Assembly (NCBI RefSeq): GCF_900112185.1
Contig: NZ_FOKP01000022.1
Coordinates: forward strand, 1-64,000
Direction: 5' to 3'
DNA: 64,000 nucleotides
DNA from: Allobosea sp. CRIB-10
Lineage (GTDB): Bacteria; Pseudomonadota; Alphaproteobacteria; Rhizobiales; Beijerinckiaceae
A model generated the notes under the pieces. That model had not been told where the DNA came from. It made no database searches and worked only from the letters and a program-made list of their open reading frames with translations. The translations under genes and the position numbers were made by a program. Position 1 is the first letter of the stretch; every line of letters starts with the position of its first letter. Shown in pieces: positions 25,978 to 35,616 of this stretch.

Positions 25978-27156
25978 TCAGGCGGCGCGGGCGGGGCGCT
26001 CGAGCATGTCGAGCATCGCGGCAGCGGCGAGATAGTCGATGGCGCTGCTGCGCGAGGCGGCGAGCTCGCGCACCTTCTGCAGCCAGTCCTCGCCGCCAGC
26101 GACATTGCGGTCGGTGCGCGGGATCAGCATCTCCTCGGCGATGCGCTTGCGCTCGGCCGCGGCCGCGACGACGAGTTCCGGCCGATGCTCGCGCAGAGCG
26201 CGGATCATCGCTTCGGCGAGCGCCTTAGCGTCGTGGATGCCGCAATTCATGTTCATGCCGCCGCGCGTGTTGGTGACATGGGCGCCATCGCCGGCGAGGA
26301 AGGCGCGCCCGACATGGTAATGCGAGGCGACGCGGCGGCTGGCGCCGTAGACGTCGCGGCCGAGCACGGTCGGCGGCGTGGTCCAGCTCGGCATGACCTC
26401 GCGGATGCGGTCGGCGAACCAGCCGTCCTGCAGCGCGGTCTCGTCCGGCACATCGCCCGGCACGCGGATGATGATGCGCCAGCAATCCGGCATCTTGAGG
26501 AAGCTCAGGGATTTGCCGCCATTGTGCAGATAGGTGATCGGCGCGATCCCCGGCAGCACCGCCTCGAGATCGTCAGAGGTCATCACGCGCAGGACCTTGT
26601 GCGGATAGACCATGCCGTCGAAGGCGATGCCGAGCGCCTCGCGCACGGTGCTGCGGGCGCCGTCGGTGCCGAGCAGATAGTCGGCGGCGATGGTCAGCTT
26701 CTGCCCGTCGCGATCGGCGGTGACGGAGACGCCGTTCCCATCCTGCGTCAGCGCCTCGAAGCCCGTGCCGAACAGCACGCGGGCATTGGGATGTGCCTCG
26801 ATCTTAGCCAGCAGCAGCGGCGTCAGGCGCGCCTGCTCCAGATGCAGCCGGAAGGGGAAGGGGGTGCGCTCGGACAGATCGGCAAGGACGAACTCGGCGA
26901 AGGCGCCGTTCGGCGTGCGGTACTGGATGCGCTTTACGATCTCGCCCTCGGCCAGCATCGGCGTGAGCACGCCGAGCTCGTCGAGGATCTCCAGCGTCGC
27001 CGGGTGGAAGGTCGAAGCCTTGGAGGCGGCGGTGAGGGCGGCGCGCTTTTCGAGCACGACGACGTCGACGCCCGCTCTGACAAGGATCAGGGCCGCGACG
27101 AGGCCGACGGGGCCGGCGCCGGCTACGATCACTTGCGTTGTCAGGCTGGTGGTCAT
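25978..27156 (-). CDS. FAD-dependent aromatic monooxygenase (PHBH/UbiH type)
   Basis: 392 residues from ATG 27156, chosen because GGAGG lies six bases upstream. It has the three group A flavoprotein monooxygenase fingerprints: GAGPVGL at about residues 11-17, the DG motif LLGTDGARSTVREALG near 155, and the GD motif GDGAHVTNTRGGMNMNCGIHDA near 285. Such enzymes hydroxylate aromatic or heteroaromatic rings with NAD(P)H and O2. Together with the racemase-fold gene it forms a two-gene operon behind a perfect palindrome at 27199-27219. Nicotinate-type 6-hydroxynicotinate monooxygenase is one relative, but the ring dioxygenase of that pathway is not present. Confidence 0.85.
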   Translation of the reverse strand: MTTSLTTQVIVAGAGPVGLVAALILVRAGVDVVVLEKRAALTAASKASTFHPATLEILDELGVLTPMLAEGEIVKRIQYRTPNGAFAEFVLADLSERTPFPFRLHLEQARLTPLLLAKIEAHPNARVLFGTGFEALTQDGNGVSVTADRDGQKLTIAADYLLGTDGARSTVREALGIAFDGMVYPHKVLRVMTSDDLEAVLPGIAPITYLHNGGKSLSFLKMPDCWRIIIRVPGDVPDETALQDGWFADRIREVMPSWTTPPTVLGRDVYGASRRVASHYHVGRAFLAGDGAHVTNTRGGMNMNCGIHDAKALAEAMIRALREHRPELVVAAAAERKRIAEEMLIPRTDRNVAGGEDWLQKVRELAASRSSAIDYLAAAAMLDMLERPARAA

Positions 27157-27198
27157 GGGCGTCCTCCGCAGCGGCGCCATGCGCCGCGCATCTATTTG

Positions 27199-27219
27199 TA
27201 TTAAGTATGCTACTTAATA
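27199..27219. promoter_or_regulatory. Perfect palindromic operator upstream of the FAD monooxygenase
   Basis: Arms TATTAAGTA (27199-27207) and TACTTAATA (27211-27219) flank TGC. A 9-base perfect inverted repeat in such GC-rich DNA is very unlikely by chance. It sits 43 bases upstream of the monooxygenase start. The size and AT-richness resemble MarR- or GntR-type operators. It differs from the RTGTCAACAST motif, so a second regulator encoded elsewhere is likely. Confidence 0.6.
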
Positions 27220-27249
27220 TGTTTTGGCAAGAGCGACCGGGAGTGGTCG

Positions 27250-28350
27250 TCAGGTCTCTTCGGGGCCGAGGGCGAGGCAGTTCGCCGTTGCCCAGCCGAC
27301 CGGAATGAGGTCGCCGCGCTGCAAGGCGGGCAGGCCGTCCCGGAAGGTCAGGCGGGCGGTGAAGCTGTCGGAGCCGCCGAGGCGCAGGCGCAGGCGGGTG
27401 TGATCGCCGTAATAGACGAGCTCCTCGATCAACGCGTCGAAGCGGTTCTCGCCGGCGGCGGCCGGGCCGATCAGGACCTTTTCGGGACGCAGCGCCAATA
27501 CGGCTTGTGCGCCGACCGGCAGGTCGGTGCCGGCCATGGCGCGGACCTCGCTGCCATCGGAGAGACGCAGCCGGCACTGGGCGCCGTCGCGGGCGGCGAT
27601 GGTGCCGTCGAGCCTGTTGTTCTCGCCGATGAAGGAGGCGACGAAGGCGTTGGCCGGCTTCTCGTAGATATGCGTCGGCGGCGCGAGCTGTTGGATGCGG
27701 CCGTGATGGAAGACGGCGACGCGGTTCGACATGGTCAGCGCCTCGCCCTGATCATGGGTGACATAGACGACGGTGACGCCGAGCCGCTCGTGGATGTGCT
27801 TGATCTCGAGCTGCATGTGCTCGCGCAATTGCTTGTCGAGCGCGCCGAGCGGCTCGTCCATCAGCACGAGCTTGGGCCGGAAGACCAGAGCGCGGGCGAG
27901 CGCGACGCGCTGCTGCTGTCCGCCGGAGAGCTGGGTCGGGCGCCGGTCGGCGAGATGGCCGAGCTTGACCATGTCGAGCGCGCCGCGAACCCTTTCCTCG
28001 CGCTCGGCCCGGCCGACGCCCTGCATCTCCATCGGGAAGGAGAGGTTGGCGGCGACGCTCATATGCGGGAACAGCGCGTAGTTCTGGAAGACCACGCCGA
28101 TACCGCGCCGATGCGCGGGGACGTTGTTCAGCGGGCGGCCGTCGAAGGTGATGGTGCCGCCGGACGGGTCCTCGAAGCCGGCCAGCATCATCAGCGTCGT
28201 GGTCTTGCCTGAGCCGGAGGGGCCGAGCAGCGTGACGAACTCGCCGCGCTCGACGGCGAAGTCGAGCGACTTCACGACCTGCGTCGCGCCGTCATAGCTC
28301 TTGGTGACCTTGTCGAAGACGATGATGGGGTCGCTCATGCCAATACTCAT
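27250..28350 (-). CDS. ABC transporter ATP-binding protein (PotA-like)
   Basis: 366 residues. Walker A GPSGSGKTT at about 45, Q-loop VFQNYALFPHMSV, signature LSGGQQQRVALARAL, Walker B LVLMDEPLGALD and H-loop VYVTHDQGEAL are all intact. A C-terminal TOBE domain follows (ALRPEKVLIG onward), as in spermidine/putrescine importers. The start overlaps the upstream permease stop (ATGA at 28347-28350); Met at 28338 is an alternative start. Last gene of the binding protein-permease-permease-ATPase operon. Confidence 0.92.
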   Translation of the reverse strand: MSIGMSDPIIVFDKVTKSYDGATQVVKSLDFAVERGEFVTLLGPSGSGKTTTLMMLAGFEDPSGGTITFDGRPLNNVPAHRRGIGVVFQNYALFPHMSVAANLSFPMEMQGVGRAEREERVRGALDMVKLGHLADRRPTQLSGGQQQRVALARALVFRPKLVLMDEPLGALDKQLREHMQLEIKHIHERLGVTVVYVTHDQGEALTMSNRVAVFHHGRIQQLAPPTHIYEKPANAFVASFIGENNRLDGTIAARDGAQCRLRLSDGSEVRAMAGTDLPVGAQAVLALRPEKVLIGPAAAGENRFDALIEELVYYGDHTRLRLRLGGSDSFTARLTFRDGLPALQRGDLIPVGWATANCLALGPEET

Positions 28351-29192
28351 GCGGTCGGGCCGGAAGGGGAGGCCCCGCGAGCCTGCGCGCGCTTGCGGAT
28401 GAATTCGTTCAGGGCCAGCAGCAGCACAGAGAAGAGGATCAGCAGCACGGCGGCGGCGGCGATGGTCGGGCTCAGGAACTCGCGCAGGCCGGCATACATC
28501 TGGCGCGGCAAGGTGAACTGGCCGGGGCTGGCGATGAACAGCGCCACGATCAATTCGTCGAAGGAGGTGGCGAAGGCGAAGAGCGCCCCCGTCGCCACGC
28601 CCGGCGCGATCAGCGGCAGTACGACGCGGCGGAAGGCGATGGCCGGATTGGCGCCGAGGCTGGCGGCGGCGCGCAGCAGGTTCGGGTCGAAGGTCTGCAG
28701 CGAAGCGAGCACCGTCAGCAGCACGAAGGGCACCGACAGCACGGTATGGGCGAGGATCAGGCCGGTCAGGGTCGAGCCGAGGCCGACGAGCGACAGCGAG
28801 AAATACATGGCGATCGCGGTGACGATGACCGGCGTCACCATCGGCAGCGACAGGATCGCGAGCAGCAGCGCCTTGCCGGGGAAGCGACCGAGGAAGATGC
28901 CGAAGGCGGCGAGCGTGCCCAGCAGCGTCGCCAGGATCATGGTGGCGATGCCCACGACGAAGCTGTTCCAGGTGGCGCTGAGCCAGCGGCTCGAGGTGAA
29001 GAAGTCCTCGTACCAGCGCAGCGAATAGCCCGGCGTCGGCAGCACCAGCAGTTCGCCCGAGGAGAGCGAGAGCGGGAAGACGACGACGATCGGCGCCACC
29101 AGGAAGAGCAGGATCAGGGCCGTGACGAGCGCGAGGGCGAGGCGTCCGGCCGAGAGCTTGCGCGCTGGGGAGGGGGAGGCGGTGCCTGCCAT
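28347..29192 (-). CDS. ABC transporter permease (PotC-like)
   Basis: A 281-residue inner-membrane protein with six predicted helices. The EAA loop reads AAASLGANPAIAFRRVVLPLIAPGV (about 185-210), which contacts the ATPase. It pairs with the larger permease 3 bases upstream. Confidence 0.9.
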   Translation of the reverse strand: MAGTASPSPARKLSAGRLALALVTALILLFLVAPIVVVFPLSLSSGELLVLPTPGYSLRWYEDFFTSSRWLSATWNSFVVGIATMILATLLGTLAAFGIFLGRFPGKALLLAILSLPMVTPVIVTAIAMYFSLSLVGLGSTLTGLILAHTVLSVPFVLLTVLASLQTFDPNLLRAAASLGANPAIAFRRVVLPLIAPGVATGALFAFATSFDELIVALFIASPGQFTLPRQMYAGLREFLSPTIAAAAVLLILFSVLLLALNEFIRKRAQARGASPSGPTA

Positions 29193-29195
29193 CGC

Positions 29196-30374
29196 TCAGA
29201 CCTTCACATTGCCGGAGCGGAAGCCGGGCACGATCAGCCGCGCGACGATGACGAGCAGCGCGGTCATGACCATCAGCAGCGTCGCCAGCGCGGCCGCCAT
29301 GCCCCAGTTCACCGAGGTGTTGGTGAAGAAGGCGATGAAGTAGCTGACCATCTGGTCGCCTGAGCCGCCGACCAGGGCCGGCGTGATGTAGAAGCCGACC
29401 GAGAGCATGAACACCATCAGCGATCCCGCGGCGACGCCTGGCATGGTCAGCGGCAAATAGATGCGCAGGAAGCGGCGCCAGCCCGGCGCGCCAAGCGAGG
29501 CGGCGGCGCGCATATAGTCCGGCTTGATCCCCTTCATCACGCCGTAGAGCGGCAGGATGGCGAAGGGCAGCAGCACATGGACCATGGCGAGATAGACGGC
29601 AAAGCGGGTGAAGATCATCGTCAGCGGCTGGTTGACGATGTCGAAGGCCATCAGCAGCGCGTTGATCGGCCCCTCGCGCTGCAGGATGATGAACCAGGCC
29701 GTCGTCCGGACCAGGATCGAGGTCCAGAACGGGATCAGCACCAGCATCATCCCGGCATTGGCCCAGCCCTGCGGCAGGATCGAGAGGGTATAGGCGACCG
29801 GATAGGCCAGCAGCGCGCAGATCACCGTGACGATCAGGCTGATCTCGAAGGTGCGCCAGAACAGCGGCAGGAAGACCGCGTCCTCGGAACCGGCATGGAC
29901 GATGCCCTTGTCGGTCGGGCGCATATCGAGCGAGCGCAGCAGATAGAGCGAGGTCCAGGGGCCGGTCGCGCGCTTGAACAGGCGCCAGAGCTCGGGCTCG
30001 CCCCAGCGTGGATTGAGCGCGATCAGGCTGTCTTTCACCGGCGGAGCCAATCGCGCCGAGGCACGGGCGGCCTGCAGCAACAGGCTGCGCAGGCCGGTCT
30101 CCTCGAAGTTCAGGCGGCTGAGGACGGCCCCGGCCTCCTGGTTCTGCTGCGCGGCGCGCAATTCCTCGACGATGGCGGCGAAGGCCTCGTCGGGCGGCAG
30201 GTCTTTGCCGTCCCAGGCGCGCAGCAAGGCGGCGGTGCGGGGCAGGGTGGTCGAGAACTCGGAATCGTCGACCGCCCGATAGAGCGTCGCCCCGAGCGGA
30301 ACGAGGAAACTCAGCGTGACCAGGAGCAGGAGGGGCGCGATCAGCGCCGCCGCCAGCAGGTTCCGTCTTGACAT
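29196..30374 (-). CDS. ABC transporter permease with long periplasmic loop (PotB-like)
   Basis: A 392-residue permease. After the first helix a soluble insertion of about 140 residues (roughly 35-175, Ala/Glu/Arg-rich) precedes the usual transmembrane core. The EAA loop AAASLGAPGWRRFLRIYLPLTMPGV is near residue 290. This large first periplasmic loop is seen in one branch of PotB-type permeases and may help dock the binding protein. Second gene of the operon, 27 bases after the binding protein gene. Confidence 0.9.
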   Translation of the reverse strand: MSRRNLLAAALIAPLLLLVTLSFLVPLGATLYRAVDDSEFSTTLPRTAALLRAWDGKDLPPDEAFAAIVEELRAAQQNQEAGAVLSRLNFEETGLRSLLLQAARASARLAPPVKDSLIALNPRWGEPELWRLFKRATGPWTSLYLLRSLDMRPTDKGIVHAGSEDAVFLPLFWRTFEISLIVTVICALLAYPVAYTLSILPQGWANAGMMLVLIPFWTSILVRTTAWFIILQREGPINALLMAFDIVNQPLTMIFTRFAVYLAMVHVLLPFAILPLYGVMKGIKPDYMRAAASLGAPGWRRFLRIYLPLTMPGVAAGSLMVFMLSVGFYITPALVGGSGDQMVSYFIAFFTNTSVNWGMAAALATLLMVMTALLVIVARLIVPGFRSGNVKV

Positions 30375-30401
30375 GCCGAGCCCCCGTGCCCGCGTGGCGG
30401 C

Positions 30402-31439
30402 TTACTTGGCCAGCCAGGCGTTGAAGCGGGCCTCGAGATCCTCACCGTGCTCGACCCAGAACTCGGTGTTGATGAAGAGCCCTTCCTTGGCGTGGTTGGC
30501 GACCATGCCGGGGTTCTTCTTGATGATCTCGGGGTTGTTGGCGACGGCCGCGTTGGCCGGCGACACCGCCCAGTCCTGCGCCAGGCTGGTCAGCGGCTTC
30601 TCGTCGGTCATGTAGCTGATCAGCTTCATGCCCTCGGCCTTGTTCGGCGAGTTGCGCACCACCGTCCAGTAGTCGAACGAGAACAGCAGCGTGTTCCACT
30701 GCACCGGGTATTTGGCGCCGCCTTCGTTGGCGCGGATCGTGCGCCCGACATAGCCGACCGCATAGGCGGCCTCGCCCGAGCCGATGAGCTGCAGCGGCTG
30801 CGTGCCCGACTTCCACCAGACGACATGCGGCTTGATCTGGTCGAGCTTGGCGAAGGCGCGCTTCTGCCCGTCTGCTGTGGCCAGCACCTTGTAGACATCG
30901 GCAGCCGGCACGCCGTCGGCGAGCAGGGCGATCTCAAGCGTCATCTTGGCGCCGGAACGCAGCGAGCGCTTCCCGGGGAACTTCTGGACGTCCCAGAGTT
31001 CGGCATAGTTCGCCGGGCCGGTCGCGGTACGGGCCTGGTCGTAGAACAGGCTGACGCCCCAGCCGACGGCGCCGGCGCCGCAGGCGGTGGTGCCGCCGGG
31101 AATGAACTTCTTCTGGTCGATGACGCTCCAGTCGAGCTTCTCGAAGACGCCGTCCTCGCAGCCGCGGGCGAGCTCGGGCGCCTCGACCATGATCACGTCG
31201 TAGGTGACGTCGTTCGACTTCACCATCGAATAGATCTTGGCCATCTCGCCGTTGTAGACGTCGTCGGCGACCTTCACGCCTTTCTCGGTTGCATAGCCCT
31301 GGAACAGGTGCTTGCGGGCATTGTCCTGGAAGCCGCCGCCGAAGCCGACGACCATCAGGTCGCGTGCCTGGGCAGGAGCCGCTGCCGCGGCCAGTCCGAG
31401 CGCGAACAGCCCCGCGCAGGCAAATCTCGTCGTCTTCAT
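30402..31439 (-). CDS. ABC transporter periplasmic binding protein, polyamine/amine type (PotD-like)
   Basis: 345 residues from ATG 31439, chosen because GAGGGG lies six bases upstream; an ATG at 31445 abuts the same site. The signal peptide is MKTTRFACAGLFALGLAAAA, cut near AQA-RDLMV. The mature protein begins VVGFGGGFQDNARKHLF and has the type 2 binding fold of polyamine or compatible amine receptors. First gene of the importer operon. An aldehyde dehydrogenase is divergent and an aminotransferase is close by, so a diamine or amino acid substrate is plausible. Confidence 0.88.
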   Translation of the reverse strand: MKTTRFACAGLFALGLAAAAAPAQARDLMVVGFGGGFQDNARKHLFQGYATEKGVKVADDVYNGEMAKIYSMVKSNDVTYDVIMVEAPELARGCEDGVFEKLDWSVIDQKKFIPGGTTACGAGAVGWGVSLFYDQARTATGPANYAELWDVQKFPGKRSLRSGAKMTLEIALLADGVPAADVYKVLATADGQKRAFAKLDQIKPHVVWWKSGTQPLQLIGSGEAAYAVGYVGRTIRANEGGAKYPVQWNTLLFSFDYWTVVRNSPNKAEGMKLISYMTDEKPLTSLAQDWAVSPANAAVANNPEIIKKNPGMVANHAKEGLFINTEFWVEHGEDLEARFNAWLAK

Positions 31440-31541
31440 GCTCATCCCCTCGTTCTTATGGATATCAAGCCCGGGTTTCGACGGCCATCGACGGCAGCCC
31501 AGCTGCCACGTCAAGCCGCCTGCCACCCACGTGACAAGCGT

Positions 31542-31574
31542 ATTGGTATTTTTGATATGATGATGATACATATC
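31542..31574. promoter_or_regulatory. Divergent control region between the importer and the aldehyde dehydrogenase
   Basis: ATTGGTATT (31542-31550) is followed by an inverted repeat GATATG (31554-31559) and CATATC (31569-31574) with nine bases between. ATTGGTATT recurs inverted at 34056-34064 next to the HutC-type GntR gene, so both may be targets of that regulator. The rest of 31440-31615 shows nothing else clear. Confidence 0.4.
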
Positions 31575-31615
31575 TGTCAACGGCAACCCGACGCCGTGCT
31601 CTCCAGGGACCTCCG

Positions 31616-33166
31616 ATGACCGCAGCCACGCTCTCGCTCGATCCGATCTCGCCCGCGATCCGCCCGACCCAGCAGGATCCGGACCAGCGCTATCGCTATC
31701 AGCATTACATCGATGGCGCCTTCGTCGATCCGGCGAGCAATGCTTGGCTCGAGACCTCCGATCCGGTGACCGGCGAGGACTGGGCCTGGGTGGCGCGCGG
31801 CGATGGCGCCGACGTCGAGCTGGCGGTCACGGCGGCGCATCGCGCCTTCTCGGAAGGGGCCTGGCCGGCCCTGTCGGCCTCGGGCCGCGGCGCGCTGATG
31901 CGCAAGCTCGGCGACCTCATCACCGAGAACGCCGACTGGTTGGCGCGGGTCGAGATGCGCGACAACGGCAAGCTCTTCGCCGAGCTCTCGATGCAGATGC
32001 GCTACATGGCGAACTATTATTACTACTATGGCGGGCTGGCCGATAAGATTGAAGGCACGGTGATCCCGACCGACAAGCCCGGCGTGTTCAACTACACCAA
32101 GCCCGAGCCGATCGGCGTCGTTGCCTGCATCATGCCGTGGAACTCGCCGCTGCCGCTGACCAGCCTGAAGCTGGCGCCGGCTCTGGCCGCCGGCTGCACC
32201 GTCGTGCTGAAGCCGTCGGAGTTCACCTCGGCCTCGCTGCTCGAATTCGTCAAGCTGGTCGAGGCGGCCGGCTTCCCCAAGGGCGTCGTCAACGTCATCA
32301 CCGGCTATGGCGCCGAGGTCGGCGACGCGCTGATCAGCCATCCTCTGGTCGAGCGCATCGCCTTCACCGGTGGTCCCGAGGCCGGGCGGATGATCAACGA
32401 GAAGGCTGCCCGCCACATGAAGCGGGTGACGCTGGAGCTCGGCGGCAAGTCGCCGAACATCATCTTCGACGACGCCGAGCTCGACGAGGCGGTGAAGGGC
32501 GCCGTCGCCGGCATCTTCGCGGCCTCGGGCCAGACCTGCGTCGCCGGCTCGCGCCTGCTGGTGCAGGACACGATCCACGATGCCTTCGTCGAGCAGCTTA
32601 AGGCCTTCATCGCCGATGTCAGGTTCGGCCATCCCTCCGATCCGGCGACGCAGGTCGCGCCGATCTCGACCCGGCCGCAGCTCGAGAAGATCAAGTCCTA
32701 TGTCGAGATCGCCAAGTCCGAGGGCGCGAAGCTCGTCGCCGGCGGCGAGCCGGCTTCGGTGCCGGGCTACCCGAAGGGGCTGTTCTTCAAGCCGACCATC
32801 TTCGTCGATGTGAAGAACAGCATGCGCATCGCCCAGGAGGAGGTGTTCGGCCCGGTGCTTTCGGTGATCCGCTTCAAGGACGAGGACGAGGCGGTCCGCA
32901 TCGCCAACGACACGCAGTTCGGCCTTGCCGCCGGCATCTGGACGCAGTCGATGCGCCGGGCGCTGACCATGGCGAACCGCGTCCGCGCCGGCACGGTCTG
33001 GGTCAACAACTACCGTTCGACCAGCACGACCTCGCCCTTCGGCGGCTTCAAGATGAGCGGCGTCGGCCGCGAGGGCGGCATCGCCGGCATCAGGGAATAC
33101 ATGGAGACCAAGAGCGTCTGGATCTCGACGGCGACGGACATCCCGAACCCGTTCATCCGGCGCTGA
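31616..33166 (+). CDS. NAD(P)-dependent aldehyde dehydrogenase
   Basis: 516 residues, somewhat longer than usual owing to a 30-residue N-terminal extension. The proton-abstracting Glu lies in TLELGGKSPN (about 273) and the catalytic Cys in GQTCVAGSR (308). FGPVLSVIRF and SPFGGFKMSG are also standard. Divergent from the polyamine-type importer and convergent with the GntR gene. It probably oxidises the aldehyde formed when an imported amine is deaminated or transaminated. Confidence 0.9.
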   Translation: MTAATLSLDPISPAIRPTQQDPDQRYRYQHYIDGAFVDPASNAWLETSDPVTGEDWAWVARGDGADVELAVTAAHRAFSEGAWPALSASGRGALMRKLGDLITENADWLARVEMRDNGKLFAELSMQMRYMANYYYYYGGLADKIEGTVIPTDKPGVFNYTKPEPIGVVACIMPWNSPLPLTSLKLAPALAAGCTVVLKPSEFTSASLLEFVKLVEAAGFPKGVVNVITGYGAEVGDALISHPLVERIAFTGGPEAGRMINEKAARHMKRVTLELGGKSPNIIFDDAELDEAVKGAVAGIFAASGQTCVAGSRLLVQDTIHDAFVEQLKAFIADVRFGHPSDPATQVAPISTRPQLEKIKSYVEIAKSEGAKLVAGGEPASVPGYPKGLFFKPTIFVDVKNSMRIAQEEVFGPVLSVIRFKDEDEAVRIANDTQFGLAAGIWTQSMRRALTMANRVRAGTVWVNNYRSTSTTSPFGGFKMSGVGREGGIAGIREYMETKSVWISTATDIPNPFIRR

Positions 33167-33180
33167 CGCGCCAGGCCGGC

Positions 33181-33206
33181 AGCGGCACTCCTCAGGAGGA
33201 GCCGCT
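33181..33206. terminator. Bidirectional hairpin between aldehyde dehydrogenase and GntR
   Basis: AGCGGC pairs with GCCGCT, and inside them CTCCT pairs with AGGAG, giving a compact two-part stem. It starts 15 bases after the aldehyde dehydrogenase stop and overlaps the 3' end of the convergent GntR gene. No T-run follows on either side. Confidence 0.5.
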
Positions 33207-34004
33207 GTCGGTGATCATCGCCTTCCAGGGCGTGCCGAGATTCTCGCCGTCGATCGAGTATTCGACGCGGTACTCGTAGCGATCGGGCCGGTAGCGCGCC
33301 TGCAGCAGCTCGACCAGGCGTCCGTCCGCGTCACGGACGTGACGGGTCATCGCGACGAGCGGCGTCCCAATCGCGATGTCGAGATGCGGCGAGACGTCGG
33401 AATCGGCGAGCACGGCCGTGATGCGCTCCTCGAAGCGTGCAAGCTCGACGCCGGCCGCGGCGAGCGTCGCGGAGACCGGCAGCGAGGAGATCGCGGTCCG
33501 CGGCACCAGGGGGGCGAGGTCGGCGGGAAGATAGCAGATCGTGTGCGAGATCGGAGACCGCTCATCGCTGCGGACACGGGCGATCCGCAGCAGCTCGGCG
33601 CCCTCGGCGACGTCGAAGGTCTGCGCGAGCAAGGGCGAGGGCCGCACGAACTCGTAGGTCAGCAAAGCGATCTTGGTCTTGCGTGCGAGCGAGATCTGGT
33701 TGTTGAGCAATTGGCTCGACGGGCTGCCGGCTTCCTCGGTCGGCGCCAGGGGGAAGGTGCCGCGCCCGCGCTGGCGCAGGACGCGCCCCTCGCGCTCCAG
33801 CCGCTCCATCGCCTTGCGGATGGTGACCCGCGACACGCTGAAGGTCTCGGCCAGATCGTCTTCGCTCGGGATCGGCGTGCCGGCCGGATAGGAGCCGTCC
33901 ATGATCTTCTGGAGCAGGATGACGTAGACGCGGTGATAGAGCGGAATGACGTCCCGCTCCGACGAAGGCCGCTCCGCCGCCGTGCTCGTCTGCGGTCTCG
34001 CCAT
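33192..34004 (-). CDS. GntR-family regulator, HutC (UTRA) subfamily
   Basis: 270 residues. The winged helix from PLYHRVYVILLQKIMDGSYPAGTPIPSEDDL to VSRVTIRKAMERLEREG (about 20-75) is followed by a UTRA sensor domain ending in LVELLQARYRPDRYEYRVEY. Start ATG 34004 follows GGAAAGG. It lies between the aldehyde dehydrogenase and the class III aminotransferase genes, so it likely controls both and the adjacent importer. Confidence 0.9.
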   Translation of the reverse strand: MARPQTSTAAERPSSERDVIPLYHRVYVILLQKIMDGSYPAGTPIPSEDDLAETFSVSRVTIRKAMERLEREGRVLRQRGRGTFPLAPTEEAGSPSSQLLNNQISLARKTKIALLTYEFVRPSPLLAQTFDVAEGAELLRIARVRSDERSPISHTICYLPADLAPLVPRTAISSLPVSATLAAAGVELARFEERITAVLADSDVSPHLDIAIGTPLVAMTRHVRDADGRLVELLQARYRPDRYEYRVEYSIDGENLGTPWKAMITDSGSS

Positions 34005-34040
34005 GGATTGCCTTTCCGGATTCGTCGTGGGGAATCGCTA

Positions 34041-34140
34041 GCATGTATGGTCTGGAATACCAATTGGGCCACTACGCGCGGAAGTATGTTGTATTATGTT
34101 TATATCATTGATACTTATTGGCGTGTTTTGACGCCCAATT
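34041..34140. promoter_or_regulatory. Divergent AT-rich control region, GntR and aminotransferase
   Basis: This stretch is clearly richer in A+T than its surroundings. It holds AATACCAATT (34056-34065), the inverse of the site at 31542-31550; a TATC-ATT-GATA repeat (34103-34113); and ATTGGCG (34117-34123) facing CGCCCAAT (34132-34139). These are candidate operators and promoters for the two divergent genes. Confidence 0.4.
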
Positions 34141-34161
34141 GACGCCTATGTGAGACGAGCG

Positions 34162-35466
<1,305 letters not shown>

Positions 35467-35517
35467 GGCGACGCAACCCCCCTTGTGGGCAGGCGATCGC
35501 ATATGCACTTTTTTGAG

Positions 35518-35565
35518 CCCTCATCCTGAGGAGCGGACGTCAGTCCGCGTCTCGAAGGATGAGGG
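35518..35565. repeat. Palindromic REP-like element
   Basis: CCCTCATCCT (35518-35527) pairs with AGGATGAGGG (35556-35565). GCGGAC (35533-35538) and GTCCGC (35543-35548) form an inner stem. This belongs to a common palindrome family in Hyphomicrobiales. It lies between two convergent genes and may end transcription of both. Confidence 0.6.
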
Positions 35566-35616
35566 TTGAGAAAGGCGATCGTCCTCCCAGGAGAGAGGGC
35601 GGGCTGCGCCGCTGCC

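Noticed and set aside
25232..27156. Nicotinate (nic) pathway call for the monooxygenase and racemase-fold genes
   Set aside because: No ring-cleaving 2,5-dihydroxypyridine dioxygenase or N-formylmaleamate deformylase is present, and the maleate isomerase relative lacks both catalytic cysteines.
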